Positions 1 through 8,196 of a stretch of DNA of 64,000 bases are shown piece by piece. The notes below the pieces were generated by a model. It was not told the origin of the DNA and ran no database searches. It saw only the letters and a program-made list of their open reading frames with translations. The stretch's first letter is position 1. Each line of letters starts with the position of its first letter. Location: contig JAXLWZ010000011.1 in assembly GCA_046328225.1 (NCBI GenBank), positions 72,398-136,397 on the forward strand, written 5' to 3'. The DNA comes from Amarobacillus sp046328225. Lineage in GTDB: Bacteria > Chloroflexota > Dehalococcoidia > Tepidiformales > Tepidiformaceae. The position numbers and the translations under genes are program-made.

Positions 1-460
1 CGTAGAGGGTGGGGCGCGTGCCGCCGCCCTTCGCCAGCGCCGCCGCCAGCGCGTTCGCGGGCACGAGCCCGTTCTCCGGGTCGATGGGGATGGCCACCTT
101 CGTGCCCGGGGCGAGCGCGCCCGCGGCGATGCCATTGGCCTGCTGCAGCTCGGCCGGTGTCGCCTTCGAACCGAGGGCGGATGCGATGGATTCCCAGGTG
201 TCCCCTGGCCCGGCCGTCACGATCACGTGCGACGCCGTCCGCGCGAGCGACTCGGCGGGGGTGCGGGTGGGCGTGCGGGGCGCCGTGGCGGCAGGCAATG
301 GGGTGGCCGGGCCCGCCGTCGTGGTGGCGGCGGCGGTCACGGTCGCGGGCATCGTGGGCAGCGGTGCGAGGTCGTCATCGTCGTCGCCGGCGCAGGCGGC
401 AAAGGCCACGGCGCCGAGGGCAAGCAGCGTCAGAGCAGCGTTCGCGCGAACAGAGCGCAC
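1..460 (-). CDS. LysM-like lipoprotein (3' end beyond the window)
   Basis: A GTG start at 460 gives a short basic, hydrophobic signal sequence ending FAAC, a lipobox-like site, followed by an acidic run and a Thr/Pro/Ala-rich linker of about 50 residues. A domain of roughly 45 residues follows (TAGPGDTWESIASALG ... GALAPGTKVAIPID) that resembles LysM peptidoglycan-binding modules. This suggests a membrane-anchored envelope protein. A GAGGT ribosome-binding-like site lies just upstream, and a possible -10 (TACACT) lies about 25 nt before the start. The C terminus runs off the left edge, so any catalytic domain is unseen. Confidence 0.6.
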   Translation of the reverse strand, partial: MRSVRANAALTLLALGAVAFAACAGDDDDDLAPLPTMPATVTAAATTTAGPATPLPAATAPRTPTRTPAESLARTASHVIVTAGPGDTWESIASALGSKATPAELQQANGIAAGALAPGTKVAIPIDPENGLVPANALAAALAKGGGTRPTLY

Positions 461-541
461 ACGGTTACCTCATTCCCCACGCGAGCGAGTGTACGGCGCG
501 CGGCGCGCTCGCGCTGGCAGCCGGTTCGGGCGGGGTGAACC

Positions 542-1021
542 TCAGCGGCGGCGGAGGCGGTCGATGGCCTCGGCGTGCTCCATCCAGTGCGTCTCCAGTT
601 CGAGCAGCACGAACGTCTCCAGCGGCACCTCGTCCGTGCCGAGGAAGGCTTCCCATTCGGGGATGCGCGCGCGGCGCCGTTCGAGCACGGCCGGCGGCAG
701 CGTCCCCAGCTCAAGCTGCACGCGGCGATGGAGCAGGCGCAGGGCATCGGCGAACTCCGCGAGCGTCGTCCGTTCGCGTTCCGCGGTGAGGCAGGGCAGG
801 CCGTCGGGCAGCGGGGCGATACGGGGCGGGTTCGCGGCGGAGAACGTGCGCAGGAGCGCCGGGAGGTCGCGGTCGGCCGGCCCGAGGAGGTGCGAAAGCT
901 GCTCGCGGAGGGTCATCTCGCCGGGGGCTTCGGCCTCATCCAGCTGGCCATCGAGCCCGTCGAGCGCGGCGATGAGGGTTTCGAGGGCGAGGTTCATGCG
1001 CTGGCGGGTGTCTTCGAACAT
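542..1021 (-). CDS. DinB-like four-helix protein
   Basis: The 159-residue protein has the DinB/YfiT pattern: a helical start (FEDTRQRMNLALETLIAALDG), an early His in REQLSHLLGPADRD, and a late ETHWMEHAEAIDRL helix with two His residues. These are candidates for the metal-binding triad of the DinB fold. Family members include thiol-dependent metalloenzymes and proteins of unknown role, so no substrate can be assigned. TACCCT lies 7 nt before the ATG, an apparent leaderless promoter. The gene is divergent from the dehydrogenase at 1084. Confidence 0.7.
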   Translation of the reverse strand: MFEDTRQRMNLALETLIAALDGLDGQLDEAEAPGEMTLREQLSHLLGPADRDLPALLRTFSAANPPRIAPLPDGLPCLTAERERTTLAEFADALRLLHRRVQLELGTLPPAVLERRRARIPEWEAFLGTDEVPLETFVLLELETHWMEHAEAIDRLRRR

Positions 1022-1083
1022 CGCGCGCAGGGTAGCAGGCGAGGGCCTCAGCGCGATCGCGGTGAGGGCGGTACGCTTTGGCC

Positions 1084-2106
1084 ATGCACGCCCTTCGCTT
1101 CTACGAACCTGGCCGCGTCGCCGTCGTCGACGTCCCCGACCCCCACGCGGGGCCCGGAGAGGTGGTGGTGAAGCTCCATGCCACCGGCCTCTGCAACAGC
1201 GATGTACGCGTCTACCTGGGCGAGAAGAAGGCCGCCGCGGGCGTCATCCCCGGGCACGAGCTCTCGGGCGAAGTGGCCGAGGTGGGCGCCGGCGCCGAGG
1301 CCACGGTGGGCGAGGTCATCGGCCTCTGTCCCATCCTCTGTTGCGGGCGCTGCTCGTTCTGCCGCGATGGCTTTCGCAACCGCTGCCCGTCGCGCCGCAC
1401 GCTGGGGTACGACCTCGATGGCGGCATCGCGGAGTACGTGCGCATCCCGCGCGAGCTCGTGGCGATGGGTCACCTGCTGCCCATGGACCCGGCAACGCCG
1501 CCGCACCTGCGCGCGCTGCTCGAGCCCTTCGCCTGCGTGCTGAACTCGATCGAATCGCTGCAGGTCGCGGCCGGGAACGCGATGGCGATCGTCGGGGGCG
1601 GGCCGATGGGGCTGCTCCACCTGGTGGCGGCGAAGGCGTGGGGCGCGGGCCCCATCCTCGTCGTCGAGCCCGAAGCCGAGCGCCGCGCGGTGGCGCTGGA
1701 GCTGGGCGCCGATGCCGTGGCCGCGCCGGGCGAGGCGCTCGCGCTGGGGAAGGATCTCACGGGTGGCGAAGGCTTCCCCGCCGTCGCCGTCGCCGTCGGG
1801 TATGCCGATGCCATCCCGCTGGCGCTGGACCTCGCGCGGCGGCTGGGCTGGGTCAACCTCTTCGCGGGCTTCCCGCCGTCATCGATGCACCTGCTGGATC
1901 TGAACCGCGTGCATTATGACGAGGTGCGCCTCTTCGGGACGCAGAACGCGCCGTTCCATCTCTATTCGAAGGCGGCGCGGCTCATCCCCCGCCTGCCCGC
2001 GCTCGACCGCGTCGTGACGAATCGCTACACGCTGGCGAACGCGGCCGAGGCGTACACGGCGCGCCTCGGCAAGGAAGGGCTAAAGTCGGCGGTGCTGATG
2101 GGCTAG
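1084..2106 (+). CDS. Zinc-dependent medium-chain alcohol dehydrogenase
   Basis: The 340-residue MDR-family dehydrogenase has catalytic zinc ligands C37 and H58-E59 (GHE). The structural zinc loop has C87, C90, C93 and C101 with exact family spacing. A Rossmann motif, AIVGGGPMGLLHL, lies near residue 170. The overall pattern resembles sorbitol/threonine dehydrogenase-like enzymes that oxidise a secondary alcohol with NAD(P); the substrate is not predictable. TACGCT ends 6 nt before the ATG, so the mRNA may be leaderless. An in-frame TTG at 1078 is an alternative start but would lie within the promoter spacer. Confidence 0.85.
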   Translation: MHALRFYEPGRVAVVDVPDPHAGPGEVVVKLHATGLCNSDVRVYLGEKKAAAGVIPGHELSGEVAEVGAGAEATVGEVIGLCPILCCGRCSFCRDGFRNRCPSRRTLGYDLDGGIAEYVRIPRELVAMGHLLPMDPATPPHLRALLEPFACVLNSIESLQVAAGNAMAIVGGGPMGLLHLVAAKAWGAGPILVVEPEAERRAVALELGADAVAAPGEALALGKDLTGGEGFPAVAVAVGYADAIPLALDLARRLGWVNLFAGFPPSSMHLLDLNRVHYDEVRLFGTQNAPFHLYSKAARLIPRLPALDRVVTNRYTLANAAEAYTARLGKEGLKSAVLMG

Positions 2107-3143
2107 ACCGGCAGCCAGTACTGGTGGTTGCCGCGCATCACCTTCGCCAGCTGGCCCTGTTCGTACAGGTATTCCAGGTGGGCGATGGTTTCGCCGACGG
2201 CGGCGCGCTGCATGTGCGGTTCGAAATCCGAGAGCATGCCCGTCGCCCACTTCACGCGGCCGGCGACATCCCAGGCGGTGGAGCCGCCGCGGTCGACGCA
2301 GTTCAGCATCTCGTCCAGGCGCACGGTGTGGTGCTCGTGGATTTCGACGATGCGCTTCTTCAGGTCCTTCGTATCGAACTCGTGCGCGGGGAGCACGTAC
2401 TTCACGTCGAGGTCGACGAGCAGGTCGAGCGAGCGCATGTAGTCGCCGAGCGGGCTGCCGTGCGTCTGGGCGTTGATGGAGACGTTCGGCGTGATCGTGG
2501 GGAGGATGTGGTCGCCGGTGAGGAGGACCTTGTGGTTCGCGTCGTAGAGGCAGATGTGGCCCGGGGAGTGGCCCGGCGTCCAGAGGATTTCGAATTCGAA
2601 CGGCCCGGCCTTGATCACCTCGCCGCCCTTCACCTGGGTATCGGGGGGCACGGGCGAAACGCGGTCGAGCATGTTCATCGAACCGCGCGCGATGGTCGGC
2701 GATTCGAGCGGGGGGACGCCGTTCATCTCCATGAACTTGCCCATCGTGTCGGCCAGGCTCTTGGGCGCGAAGTAGCGGTCGGTGATGACCTCGGCATCCT
2801 TTTCGTGAAGGATGACCTCGCAGCTGGAGAGCTGCTTGAGGCGGCCGGCCATGCCGTAGTGGTCCGGGTGGATGTGCGTGACGACGAGCTTGGAGATGTC
2901 GTTGGGGTGGGAGCCGTGCTCGGACATGCCCGCTTCGAGGGCGCCGTAGGCATCGTCGGTGTTCCAGCCGCAGTCGACGAGGATGGTTTCGCCGCCGCCC
3001 TTGATGAGGTAGGGGAGGACGTAGGGCAGGCCCTTGGTGACGCGCGGCTTCTTTTCGAGCTCGACGCGCAGCTCTTTGGCCTGGGCGAGGGTGAACTGGG
3101 GGAAGGGGGTGAGGAGCTGGTAGATGCCGGGGAGGATCTCCAC
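2103..3143 (-). CDS. Metallo-beta-lactamase-fold hydrolase
   Basis: The 346-residue protein starts MEILPGIYQLLTPFP from GTG. It has the MBL metal motif THIHPDHYG (HxHxDH), later ligands in WTPGHSPGHICLY and LTGDHI, and HEF near the C terminus, like the glyoxalase II/MBL hydrolase group. An upstream in-frame ATG at 3206 overlaps a TAGGAT that could be a -10, so the GTG at 3143 with GGCAGG upstream is preferred. The frame stays open to 3410, but that extension is low-complexity. It ends convergently with the dehydrogenase, and the stop codons nearly touch. Substrate unknown. Confidence 0.8.
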   Translation of the reverse strand: MEILPGIYQLLTPFPQFTLAQAKELRVELEKKPRVTKGLPYVLPYLIKGGGETILVDCGWNTDDAYGALEAGMSEHGSHPNDISKLVVTHIHPDHYGMAGRLKQLSSCEVILHEKDAEVITDRYFAPKSLADTMGKFMEMNGVPPLESPTIARGSMNMLDRVSPVPPDTQVKGGEVIKAGPFEFEILWTPGHSPGHICLYDANHKVLLTGDHILPTITPNVSINAQTHGSPLGDYMRSLDLLVDLDVKYVLPAHEFDTKDLKKRIVEIHEHHTVRLDEMLNCVDRGGSTAWDVAGRVKWATGMLSDFEPHMQRAAVGETIAHLEYLYEQGQLAKVMRGNHQYWLPV

Positions 3144-3244
3144 GTGGGCCTGCCGGGGTGCGAAGGCTCGCCGCCCGCGAAGGGTCGGCGGCGGTTGTGC
3201 GGCCATCCTACCCGGGCGGCGTGGGGGGCGCGAGCGCGGGTGGC

Positions 3245-4198
3245 CTACGCCCCCTGCCGTTCGCGGGCCATGCGCCGGCGCGCGCGCCGCAGGGCGATGG
3301 GCCGCGCCGCCATCGCCGCCGCCAGCCGCGCGGGCCGGGCGATGATGGCGGGGGTGTTCGCCGGGTCGGCCGCGAAGGCGTGCCCGAGGTAGCGCGCGCC
3401 GAGGATCCAATCCGCCGGGTGCGCCGGACGCAGGTAGTGGAGCCCTCGCAGCCAGGCGTTGCTGCGCGCCCGCTTCGCCCGCCCCCGGATCGCCGCCGGC
3501 ACGCGCTCATCCGCCAGCCAGCGTTCGACGACCAGCCGTTTGCGCGCGACGGCGAATTCCGGCGCCATGCTCTGGTTCTCGTCGCGGATGCGCACGGCCG
3601 CGAGCGTTTCGGGGATGGCCACGAAGACGCCCCCGGTGACGGCGATGCGCAGCCAGAGGTCGTGGTCGTGCACCCATTCGTGCAGCAGCCCGCCGGTGCG
3701 TTCGTACGCGCTTCGGCGGATGAAGGCGGCCGGCTGGTTGATCACGTGGTCGGCGTTGAGGATGGCGGCTTCGAGGCTGAACGGGCGCGCTTCGCCCCAC
3801 CAGATGACGCGCCCGCGATTGTCGATGCCCGCGCTCGCGCCGTAGATGACGTCGGCCTCGGGGTGGGCGGCGAAGGCGGCCACGGCGCGCGCGATGGCGC
3901 CGGGGAGGTAGCGGTCGTCGGCGTTGATCCAGGCGAGGATGTCGCCCCGGGCCTCGGCCCAGCCCGCCTCGATCGCTTCGAAGGGGCCGTCGTCGGGCTG
4001 CGCGTGCCAGCGAATGCGGTCCCCGAAGGATTCGAGGATGGCGGCCGTGGCATCGGTCGATCCGGCGTCGCGCACGATGCATTCGACTCCAGGGTAGGAC
4101 TGCACGAGCACGGACGTGATGGCGCCGCGCAGGTAGCGGGCGCTTTCGCGCGCGGGGATGACGACGGAGACGAGCGGTTCGCCGCTTTCCGGGGGCAT
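3245..4198 (-). CDS. Family 2 glycosyltransferase
   Basis: The 317-residue GT-A enzyme starts MPPESGEPLVSVVIPA. The nucleotide-sugar core includes DAGSTDAT, the DDGPFEAIEAGW segment, and AWINADDRYLPGA with the metal-binding Asp pair; HEWVHDHDLWLRIA follows. The family transfers sugars from NDP-sugars to envelope glycans or glycolipids. The start overlaps the stop of the upstream glycosyltransferase as ATGA, so the two are translationally coupled. They share a similar layout (AWxNADD, HDxELWL/HDHDLWL) and look like an old tandem duplication. The open frame continues to 5401, but that part is a shadow of the upstream gene. Confidence 0.82.
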   Translation of the reverse strand: MPPESGEPLVSVVIPARESARYLRGAITSVLVQSYPGVECIVRDAGSTDATAAILESFGDRIRWHAQPDDGPFEAIEAGWAEARGDILAWINADDRYLPGAIARAVAAFAAHPEADVIYGASAGIDNRGRVIWWGEARPFSLEAAILNADHVINQPAAFIRRSAYERTGGLLHEWVHDHDLWLRIAVTGGVFVAIPETLAAVRIRDENQSMAPEFAVARKRLVVERWLADERVPAAIRGRAKRARSNAWLRGLHYLRPAHPADWILGARYLGHAFAADPANTPAIIARPARLAAAMAARPIALRRARRRMARERQGA

Positions 4199-5343
4199 CA
4201 ACGGCCCAGGATGGCGCCCACGTAGCCGCGGGCCATCCCTCGGGCAGTGCGGTAGGCCCAGTACACGCGTTCGAAGCGGTGGAGCGCGCGTGAGCCGATC
4301 CCCCGGAGGACGAACGGTGCGTTCGCGGGGCATTCCGCGATCGCTCGCGTGAAACAGATGGCGGCCCAGCGCCAGTGCCGGGGGTCGCTCGGGCGCAGCA
4401 GGTCGAAGCCCCGGAGGTAGGTGTTGCTCAGGGTGCGGGCACGTTCGGCGCGCAGCTCGGGCAGCACATCCGGCCGGGCGAAGTAGCGGTGCATCATCGC
4501 CACGCGCGCGGGGATCATGATGCCGGGGAAGGTGTGGATGTGGCCGCGCACATCGCGCACGTTGGCGAGATGCTCGGGGATGGCGACGAATTCGCCGCCG
4601 GTGGTCGCGATCGTGAGCCAGAGCTCCTGGTCGTGCGTCCAGGCGGGGTAGAGGCCACCCGCGGCATCGACCGCCGCGCGCGACATGAAGCTCGCCGACT
4701 GCATGATGATGTGGTCGCAGTAGATGAGTGACGCGGCGAGGGTGAACTGCCGCGCGACGACGAGCTGGGAGACGCGGCCGGTGTCGTCCATCAGGCCGCA
4801 GGCGCCGTGGATGACGGCCGCGCCGGGGTGGGCTTCGAAGGCCGCGACCGCGGTGGCGACGGCGCCGGGCTCCCAGGTGTCGTCGGCGTTGAGCCAGGCA
4901 AGGATGGCGCCGCTGCCCATCGCCCAGCCCTTGGCGATGGCCTCGAAGGCGCCGGCATCGGGCTCGGAGACCCACCGCACGCCGCGCGATTCGTACGCGC
5001 GCAGCAGTTCGACCGTGCCATCGGTGGAGGCGGCATCGACGACGATGCATTCGAGTTCCGGATAGTCCTGGGCGAGGATGCTTTCCAGCGTGGCCGGCAG
5101 ATAGAGCGCGCGGTTCTTGCAGGGCACGACCACGGTGACGCGCGGCCGCGTCGTCGCGAGCGGTTCGCGGGGGGCCGGTTCGCCCTCGGGCGGAGCTGCG
5201 AGACGGGGTGTGCTGGATTCGGCGACGCGCAGGCTTTCGGCCAGTGACCGCGAACGGGCGTGCGAGGGACGGGGGTATGCGGTGCCCGGGGCTGGCGCCG
5301 TGACGGCCGGTGCGGACGGGGCTTCTCGTACGAGCAGGCTCAC
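4198..5343 (-). CDS. Family 2 glycosyltransferase
   Basis: The N-terminal 70 or so residues are Ala/Pro/Arg-rich, followed by a GT-A domain: RVTVVVPCKNRALYLP, VVDAASTDGTVELL, AWLNADDTWEPGAV and HDQELWLTIATTGGEF. The first gene of a coupled pair, it overlaps the next by 4 bp. A GTG start at 5343 is preceded by a strong AAGGGGGGA box. An ATG at 5373 with a weaker box is possible, and the frame is open to 5667. TAGCAT upstream at 5396-5401 could be the -10. Probably acts on envelope polysaccharide or glycolipid; acceptor unknown. Confidence 0.8.
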   Translation of the reverse strand: MSLLVREAPSAPAVTAPAPGTAYPRPSHARSRSLAESLRVAESSTPRLAAPPEGEPAPREPLATTRPRVTVVVPCKNRALYLPATLESILAQDYPELECIVVDAASTDGTVELLRAYESRGVRWVSEPDAGAFEAIAKGWAMGSGAILAWLNADDTWEPGAVATAVAAFEAHPGAAVIHGACGLMDDTGRVSQLVVARQFTLAASLIYCDHIIMQSASFMSRAAVDAAGGLYPAWTHDQELWLTIATTGGEFVAIPEHLANVRDVRGHIHTFPGIMIPARVAMMHRYFARPDVLPELRAERARTLSNTYLRGFDLLRPSDPRHWRWAAICFTRAIAECPANAPFVLRGIGSRALHRFERVYWAYRTARGMARGYVGAILGR

Positions 5344-5488
5344 CGTCCCCCCTTGTGGTGGCGCCGCGGCCATTCCCGCTCGATATGGCGACCGTGGCCA
5401 TGCTACCCCCGCGCGCGCTCTGGGGCCACCCTTTCGCGTCGAAAATTGGCGCGTTGCTCGCGTGCGATTCGCCGGCGAGCGATGACGG

Positions 5489-6130
5489 TCAGGCGGGGAG
5501 GAAGCCGCGGGCGGCGAGGAGCGCGCCGGCGCGGGTGGCGAGGGCGCCGGGCATCGCCATGCAGGCCTCGATGTCGGCGGGCGTATCGAGGTCCAGCTCC
5601 AGCGGCGGGCTCTCGAAGGCGGTGATGACCATGCCCGCGGCGGTCGCGGCCGCGACGTGCCGTTCATAGCTGCCGGGCCCGTAGGCGAGCGCGAAACGGC
5701 CGGCGGGCCGCAGCAGCATCAGGTTCGTGCCGCCATCGACGCTGCGAACGAGCGTGGCCGAAGGTGCCGGGAGGGCCGCGCTTAAGAACCCCTCCAACAG
5801 TTCGCGCGTTGCGAAGGGGAGGTCCGCATGGAGGATGGCGATGCCGCCTTCGGGCTCGCCGAGGATGGCGAGAGCGTGTTCGAGCTGCGGGTTGAGGCCG
5901 CTGCGCGCCGGGTCCTCGGCGATGACGCGCGCCCCGGCGGAGGTGGCGATGGCGGCGGCAGCCTCATCGGCGGTGAGCACGACGACGGGCGAAAAGACAC
6001 GGCGGCTGGCCTCGAGCACGGTCGTGAAGGTCGCGCGGGCGAGCGCCTCGCGCGTGGCGCCATCGAGCCGTTCGCTCAGGCGGCCCTTCGCGCGGTCCAG
6101 CCGGTTCACGGGGATGAGCGCGGTCGTCAT
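5489..6130 (-). CDS. cofC: 2-phospho-L-lactate guanylyltransferase
   Basis: The 213-residue protein matches CofC/FbiD of coenzyme F420 biosynthesis: the N-terminal ALIPVNRLDRAKGRLSERL pattern, VVLTAD, HADLPF (metal Asp), DGGTNLMLLRP, and YGPGSYERHVAAA. It activates phospholactate (or PEP) with GTP to make the F420 side chain. It implies an F420-using organism, consistent with the luciferase-like oxidoreductase at 30.2 kb and the PPOX protein at 37.6 kb. CATACT lies 8 nt before the ATG and could be a -10. Confidence 0.88.
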   Translation of the reverse strand: MTTALIPVNRLDRAKGRLSERLDGATREALARATFTTVLEASRRVFSPVVVLTADEAAAAIATSAGARVIAEDPARSGLNPQLEHALAILGEPEGGIAILHADLPFATRELLEGFLSAALPAPSATLVRSVDGGTNLMLLRPAGRFALAYGPGSYERHVAAATAAGMVITAFESPPLELDLDTPADIEACMAMPGALATRAGALLAARGFLPA

Positions 6131-6158
6131 GGCGCGTCAGTATGGGGCGGGCGCCGGC

Positions 6159-6273
6159 TCTCGGCCACGGCCGACTGGCCGTCGGCCATCAGCTGTCGGC
6201 TGTCGGCCATCGGCAACCTCAGTTCCCCCCGGGGTTGATCCCCTGGGAACTGGGAACTGGAAACCGGGAACTC
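6159..6273. repeat. Heptamer element: GGCCGTC array plus GGGAACT array
   Basis: GGCCGTC/GGCTGTC units run from about 6162 to 6214. Then comes the GGGGTTGATCCCC core and a GGGAACT array ending 7 bp before the DsbA-like gene's stop codon. The core and first GGGAACT units match the element at 10190 almost exactly. Confidence 0.85.
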
Positions 6274-6280
6274 GCTCGCG

Positions 6281-7186
6281 CTACGGCGTCCGCGTCGCCG
6301 TCGGCGAAGCCGCCGGCGTCGTGGACCCCGTAGCGGAAGGCGTGGGCGACGCCGTGCTCTTCTCGATGTAGTCGTCGATCGCCTTCTTCCAGTCGTCGTT
6401 GCTGGCGAGCGCGCCGGATCCGATGGACTGGTCGTTGAAGAGGAAGCTCGGGGTCGAGCGCAGGCCGTACTGGGTGGCCTTGCGGTTGTCGGCGGTGACC
6501 TTTTCGAGGGTGGCGGGGTCGCCCAGGCAGGCTTCGAACTTCGCCGTGTCCATGCCGAGGTCGCCGGCGTACTCCTTCAGCTTCGCTTCGGTGAAGCGGC
6601 CGGCGTTGAGCTTTTCGTTCTTGTCCTGCCCGGCTTCGGCCTGGACGAGGTAGAGCTTGTTGTGGAACTCCCAGAACTTCGCCTGGTCGGCGGCGCAGGT
6701 GCTGCCCTTGGCGGCGGCGACGGATTCGGCGCCGAGGAGGGGGAGGTTGTTCCAGATGAGCTGGACCTTCCCGGTCTTCACGTAGTTCTCAACGATGTAG
6801 GGCTCGGAATCGGCCGTGTACTGCAGGCAGAACGGGCACTGGAAGTCCTCGAACATCGTGATCTTGAGGGGGGCATCGTCCTTGCCGAGCTTGACGCCGT
6901 TCGCGAGCTCGAGGGGGAGGTCCTCGCGGGCCTTTTTCATCTCATCGACGCGGTGGCCGCCATCGGAGCTGGTGGCGATGAGGATGCCGAGGACGACGAT
7001 GAAGACGACGACGAGCCCGGCGACGATGAGGGTGAAGGGGCGGAAGAGGAAATCCATGCCGCCGCCGCCTCCGCCACCGCCGCGGCGGGGGCCGCCGGGA
7101 GCGGAGCGGGCACTCTTCGCGCGCTGCTGCGCGGCGGTGTTGCGCGCGTTGCGCATCTGGTCACGTCGGGCCTGGCGATTGGACAT
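6281..7186 (-). CDS. Membrane-anchored DsbA-like thiol oxidoreductase
   Basis: The 301-residue protein has a basic N terminus, a Gly run (36-43), one transmembrane helix at about 52-72, then a thioredoxin-like domain. The redox motif is CPFC at 117-120 (FEDFQCPFC), and STPSFLF holds the cis-proline. A Thr/Pro/Ser-rich tail ends the protein. This is the BdbD/DsbA layout for disulfide formation outside the membrane. A Shine-Dalgarno AGGAA precedes the ATG and a likely -10 TACCAT lies near 7258. No DsbB/VKOR partner is visible nearby. Confidence 0.85.
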   Translation of the reverse strand: MSNRQARRDQMRNARNTAAQQRAKSARSAPGGPRRGGGGGGGGMDFLFRPFTLIVAGLVVVFIVVLGILIATSSDGGHRVDEMKKAREDLPLELANGVKLGKDDAPLKITMFEDFQCPFCLQYTADSEPYIVENYVKTGKVQLIWNNLPLLGAESVAAAKGSTCAADQAKFWEFHNKLYLVQAEAGQDKNEKLNAGRFTEAKLKEYAGDLGMDTAKFEACLGDPATLEKVTADNRKATQYGLRSTPSFLFNDQSIGSGALASNDDWKKAIDDYIEKSTASPTPSATGSTTPAASPTATRTP

Positions 7187-7302
7187 GGGTGTTCAGGTTC
7201 CTGTGGGGGCGAGATTCGGCGCGCGCACACAGCCGCGCGCGCCGCGAAGGGGTGGCAACGATGGTAGCAGGGGATTGGGTAACGGCGAGCGAAGCTCGCG
7301 GG

Positions 7303-7446
7303 GAGCTGTTAGCTACGAGCTGTTAGCTACTGGCTGCTAGCTCTTAGCGTGACCACACGCGTGGCTGCTTGAGCCGGAAGGCCGGCGCCGTCTCGCGCGT
7401 GGCCACGGCTAACAGCTAACAGCTAATAGCTAATAGCTAACAGCTA
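7303..7446. repeat. Inverted AGCTGTT-heptamer element with GTGACCA core
   Basis: The left arm (7303-7349) repeats AGCTGTT-type units. The right arm (7407-7446) carries the same family inverted (AGCTAAC/AGCTAAT). The core opens with GTGACCACACGCG, shared with the element at 12031. The right arm supplies the TAG stop of the duplicated 3' end next to it. Confidence 0.88.
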
Positions 7447-7569
7447 CCCCCCCGGCTTCATCACCGCGATCCAGGCCATGAGCGGGATGCTGGCTACGAG
7501 GAGGGTGCCGAAGACGAGGGGCACGCGGTCGTCGAGGATTTCGCGGAGCTCGGGGGTCTTGCGGGCCAT
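7444..7569 (-). pseudogene. Duplicated 3' end of the DUF2269 gene (41-codon mini-ORF)
   Basis: About 115 bp here (7445-7559) repeat the last 112 bp of the gene at 7681-8148 with only a few differences and three extra C. The frame is intact: from an ATG at 7569 it reads MARKTPELREILDD and continues through the parent's C-terminal membrane helix to MKPGG-stop. It is either a recently captured gene end or a functional 41-residue one-helix protein. Heptamer elements border it on both sides, so the duplication probably arose with them. Confidence 0.75.
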
Positions 7570-7680
7570 CGGCCGTCGGCTGTCGGCCGTCGGCACGTGA
7601 CCACATGCCCGCCTTGTCGCGGACTTCAGCTAAAGCCCCGCGCCTGGCCACGCCGATGGCCGACAGCCGACGGCCGACAG
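7568..7680. repeat. Inverted GGCCGTC-heptamer element with GTGACCA core
   Basis: Left arm 7568-7594 (GGCCGTC/GGCTGTC units) and right arm 7654-7680 (inverted GGCCGAC/AGCCGAC units) enclose a core starting with GTGACCACATGC. The core resembles the elements at 7349 and 12031 although the arms belong to another heptamer family. The right arm abuts the TAG stop of the DUF2269 gene. Confidence 0.87.
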
Positions 7681-8148
7681 CTACCCCGGCTTCATCACCG
7701 CGATCCAGGCCATGAGCGGGATGCTGGCCACGAGCAGGGTGCCGAAGACGAGAGGCACGCGGTCGTCGAGGATTTCGCGGAGCTCGGGGGTCTCTTCGCC
7801 CTTCTTCGCGGCGATGAGTGACGCCAGGCGGGCGCGGCGCAGGCCGAACCCCAGCAGCGGCAGGCAGACCAGGTAGAAGAAGATGAAGAGGAGCACGAGC
7901 GCGGCGAGCCAGCCCGTCTTCACGAAGTTCAAGTTCTGCGCGGCGGCCCAGAAGAAGCCGGTGACGCCGGTCGCCATCGCCCCGGGGAGGAGGACGCGGG
8001 TCTCGCTGTTCGCGGCCTCGGTGAGGCAGTACATCTGGTACTTGACGTCCTTCGAACGCCATGCGCGGAGGATGAGGGGGTAGGTCGCTCCCAGCCCGGC
8101 CCCCAGCCACGCGAGCGAAAGCATGTGCAGCAGCCGCCATTCGTCCAC
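7681..8148 (-). CDS. DUF2269-like integral membrane protein
   Basis: The 155-residue protein has four predicted membrane helices: LLHMLSLAWLGAGLGATYPLI, a segment near VTGFFWAAA, AALVLLFIFFYLVCLPLLGFGL, and LVFGTLLVASIPLMAWIAVM. Length and layout fit DUF2269-type small membrane proteins of unknown function. The GTG start is preceded by TATCGT at 7 nt, suggesting a leaderless message. Its last 112 bp are duplicated downstream at 7445-7559. Confidence 0.65.
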   Translation of the reverse strand: MDEWRLLHMLSLAWLGAGLGATYPLILRAWRSKDVKYQMYCLTEAANSETRVLLPGAMATGVTGFFWAAAQNLNFVKTGWLAALVLLFIFFYLVCLPLLGFGLRRARLASLIAAKKGEETPELREILDDRVPLVFGTLLVASIPLMAWIAVMKPG

Positions 8149-8196
8149 GCCCCCGACGATACGGCGCGGGCGGCTAACGGCGTACGCGGACGGTGC

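Noticed and set aside
9..1919. A 636-residue plus-strand frame over the LysM, DinB and dehydrogenase genes
   Set aside because: Low-complexity Arg/Ala/Ser text typical of GC-rich shadow frames; it overlaps three recognisable genes in other frames.
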